Origin: an uncultured Collinsella sp.
Lineage (GTDB): Bacteria > Actinomycetota > Coriobacteriia > Coriobacteriales > Coriobacteriaceae
Direction of reading: 5' to 3'
Length of the DNA: 5,791 nt
Assembly (NCBI GenBank): GCA_958418185.1
Contig: CATZEP010000094.1
Span: forward strand, 1-5,791
Below are positions 5,038 through 5,791 of the stretch, piece after piece. The position numbers were made by a program, and so were the translations under genes. Every line of letters begins with the position of its first letter. The first letter of the stretch is position 1. The notes under the pieces were generated by a model. It was not told the DNA's origin. It was given only the letters and a program-made list of their open reading frames with translations, and did no database searches.

Positions 5038-5791
5038 ATGCTCAATGCGATGATTTGGGCGCTTGCCTGTTTTGGCGTCGTTGCTGTCGATATTGCCCTG
5101 AGCGTCGTTTTGTTTTCCGCCCTTGGCGTCGCATCGGTGTTCATGGGTTTTTCGATCGATGACCTCGACATTCAATTGCTTCAGGCCGTCGCGCAGACGG
5201 CATCGTTTTTGATGGCGCTGCTGTGGTGGCGTTATCTGTGGCCGCGTTCGTTTATGGCACGACGACAAAGCGAGCATCCGCTCGGTGGGGGAGCGCGTGG
5301 GGCGTGGAAACGCATCGCTTGCGTTATCGTGATTGGCCTGGCCCTGCAGGTGGTCGTTGGCTACGTGACCGACGCTGTGCTGTCGTTGTTGCCCGAGGCG
5401 GCGGCCGATTACAGCGAACTTGTCGAGGAAACGGGTATGGGCGACACCAGCTATCTCGCCGTCCTGACCACGGTGCTCGGCGCCCCGTTTTGTGAAGAGC
5501 TGCTGGTGCGCGGCATTATTTTTGAGTTTTCGCTCCGAGCGTTTAATCCGCAGTGCCGCCCACTTTGGAAGCGCCGGCGTCGTGTTAGCGCGCAGGATGG
5601 CGCCATGGTGCCCTGGGCGGCCCCAAGCACGTGGGGTATCGCCGCGGCGATTGTGCTGCAGGCGGTAATTTTCGGTTTTATGCACATGAATTGGGTGCAG
5701 GGTTGCTACGCGGGTGCCGCCGGCCTCATCTTTGGTTGGGTGCTCGTGACGACCGGAAAGCTCCGCTACACGATCCTGCTGCACTTTGCCT
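5038..5791 (+). CDS. CPBP-family intramembrane metalloprotease (CAAX protease and bacteriocin-processing type), partial
   Basis: The frame starts at ATG 5038 behind GAGGAGG and is still open at the right edge, giving 251 residues. Rce1-like CPBP proteins are multi-span membrane glutamate/histidine proteases; in bacteria they act in peptide processing, signalling or bacteriocin self-immunity, often with unknown substrates. The three motif sites are visible: EELLVR with Glu153, Glu154 and Arg158; FGFMH with Phe212 and His216; and His249 in LLHF at the edge. Hydrophobic segments lie at about 5-37, 47-68, 93-118, 138-150, 200-217 and 224-240. A basic stretch at 174-183 (RPLWKRRRRV) in the loop between motifs 1 and 2 suggests a cytoplasmic loop. 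No peptide precursor or bacteriocin gene is seen in the window. The family call is firm; the role is unknown. Confidence 0.9.
   Translation, partial: MLNAMIWALACFGVVAVDIALSVVLFSALGVASVFMGFSIDDLDIQLLQAVAQTASFLMALLWWRYLWPRSFMARRQSEHPLGGGARGAWKRIACVIVIGLALQVVVGYVTDAVLSLLPEAAADYSELVEETGMGDTSYLAVLTTVLGAPFCEELLVRGIIFEFSLRAFNPQCRPLWKRRRRVSAQDGAMVPWAAPSTWGIAAAIVLQAVIFGFMHMNWVQGCYAGAAGLIFGWVLVTTGKLRYTILLHFA

Overview
The window is high in GC, with G/C-ending codons, GGCC/GCGC-rich spacers and Shine-Dalgarno-led genes. The mix of a DEAD-box helicase with an RGG tail, a family 4 glycosidase fragment, a RelB/DinJ-like antitoxin and a CPBP membrane protease, set among intergenic palindromes, suggests an intestinal actinobacterium of the Coriobacteriia, most likely Collinsella or a relative. 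That assignment is an inference from composition and protein resemblance, not a database match.

Layout, left to right, all genes on the + strand. (1) The last 71 codons of an unrecognised acidic protein end at 217 and are followed by a strong intrinsic terminator (262-307). (2) A 610-base spacer carries three 55-base inverted-repeat units spaced 80-81 bases apart (340-555), then a leader of about 270 bases with no gene. (3) A complete 749-residue DEAD-box RNA helicase (828-3077) has a roughly 300-residue Arg/Gly-rich tail and its own terminator (3112-3146). (4) A 5'-truncated glycoside hydrolase family 4 gene (3182-3667) keeps only the C-terminal third and a very strong terminator (3700-3744). 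(5) About 650 bases of GC-rich, hairpin-bearing sequence have no convincing gene and end in what may be the last 45 codons of an ABC-transporter ATPase (4401-4538). (6) A small RelB/DinJ-like antitoxin gene (4754-4954) has no toxin beside it. Two large palindromes lie upstream, and two copies of a 30-base repeat (4559-4588 and 4956-4985) bracket the block. (7) A CPBP-family intramembrane protease (5038 onward) runs off the right edge.

These genes do not form one pathway. The first three coding units each end in a terminator and are probably transcribed separately. The antitoxin-like gene and the protease are 83 bases apart and could be co-transcribed, although a separate promoter is plausible for the protease. 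The right half looks like a region of genome turnover: two gene stumps retaining only 3' ends, repeats, and an antitoxin without a partner. The best candidates for something undescribed are the triple palindrome array before the helicase and the repeat-bracketed antitoxin block with its nested palindromic control region.
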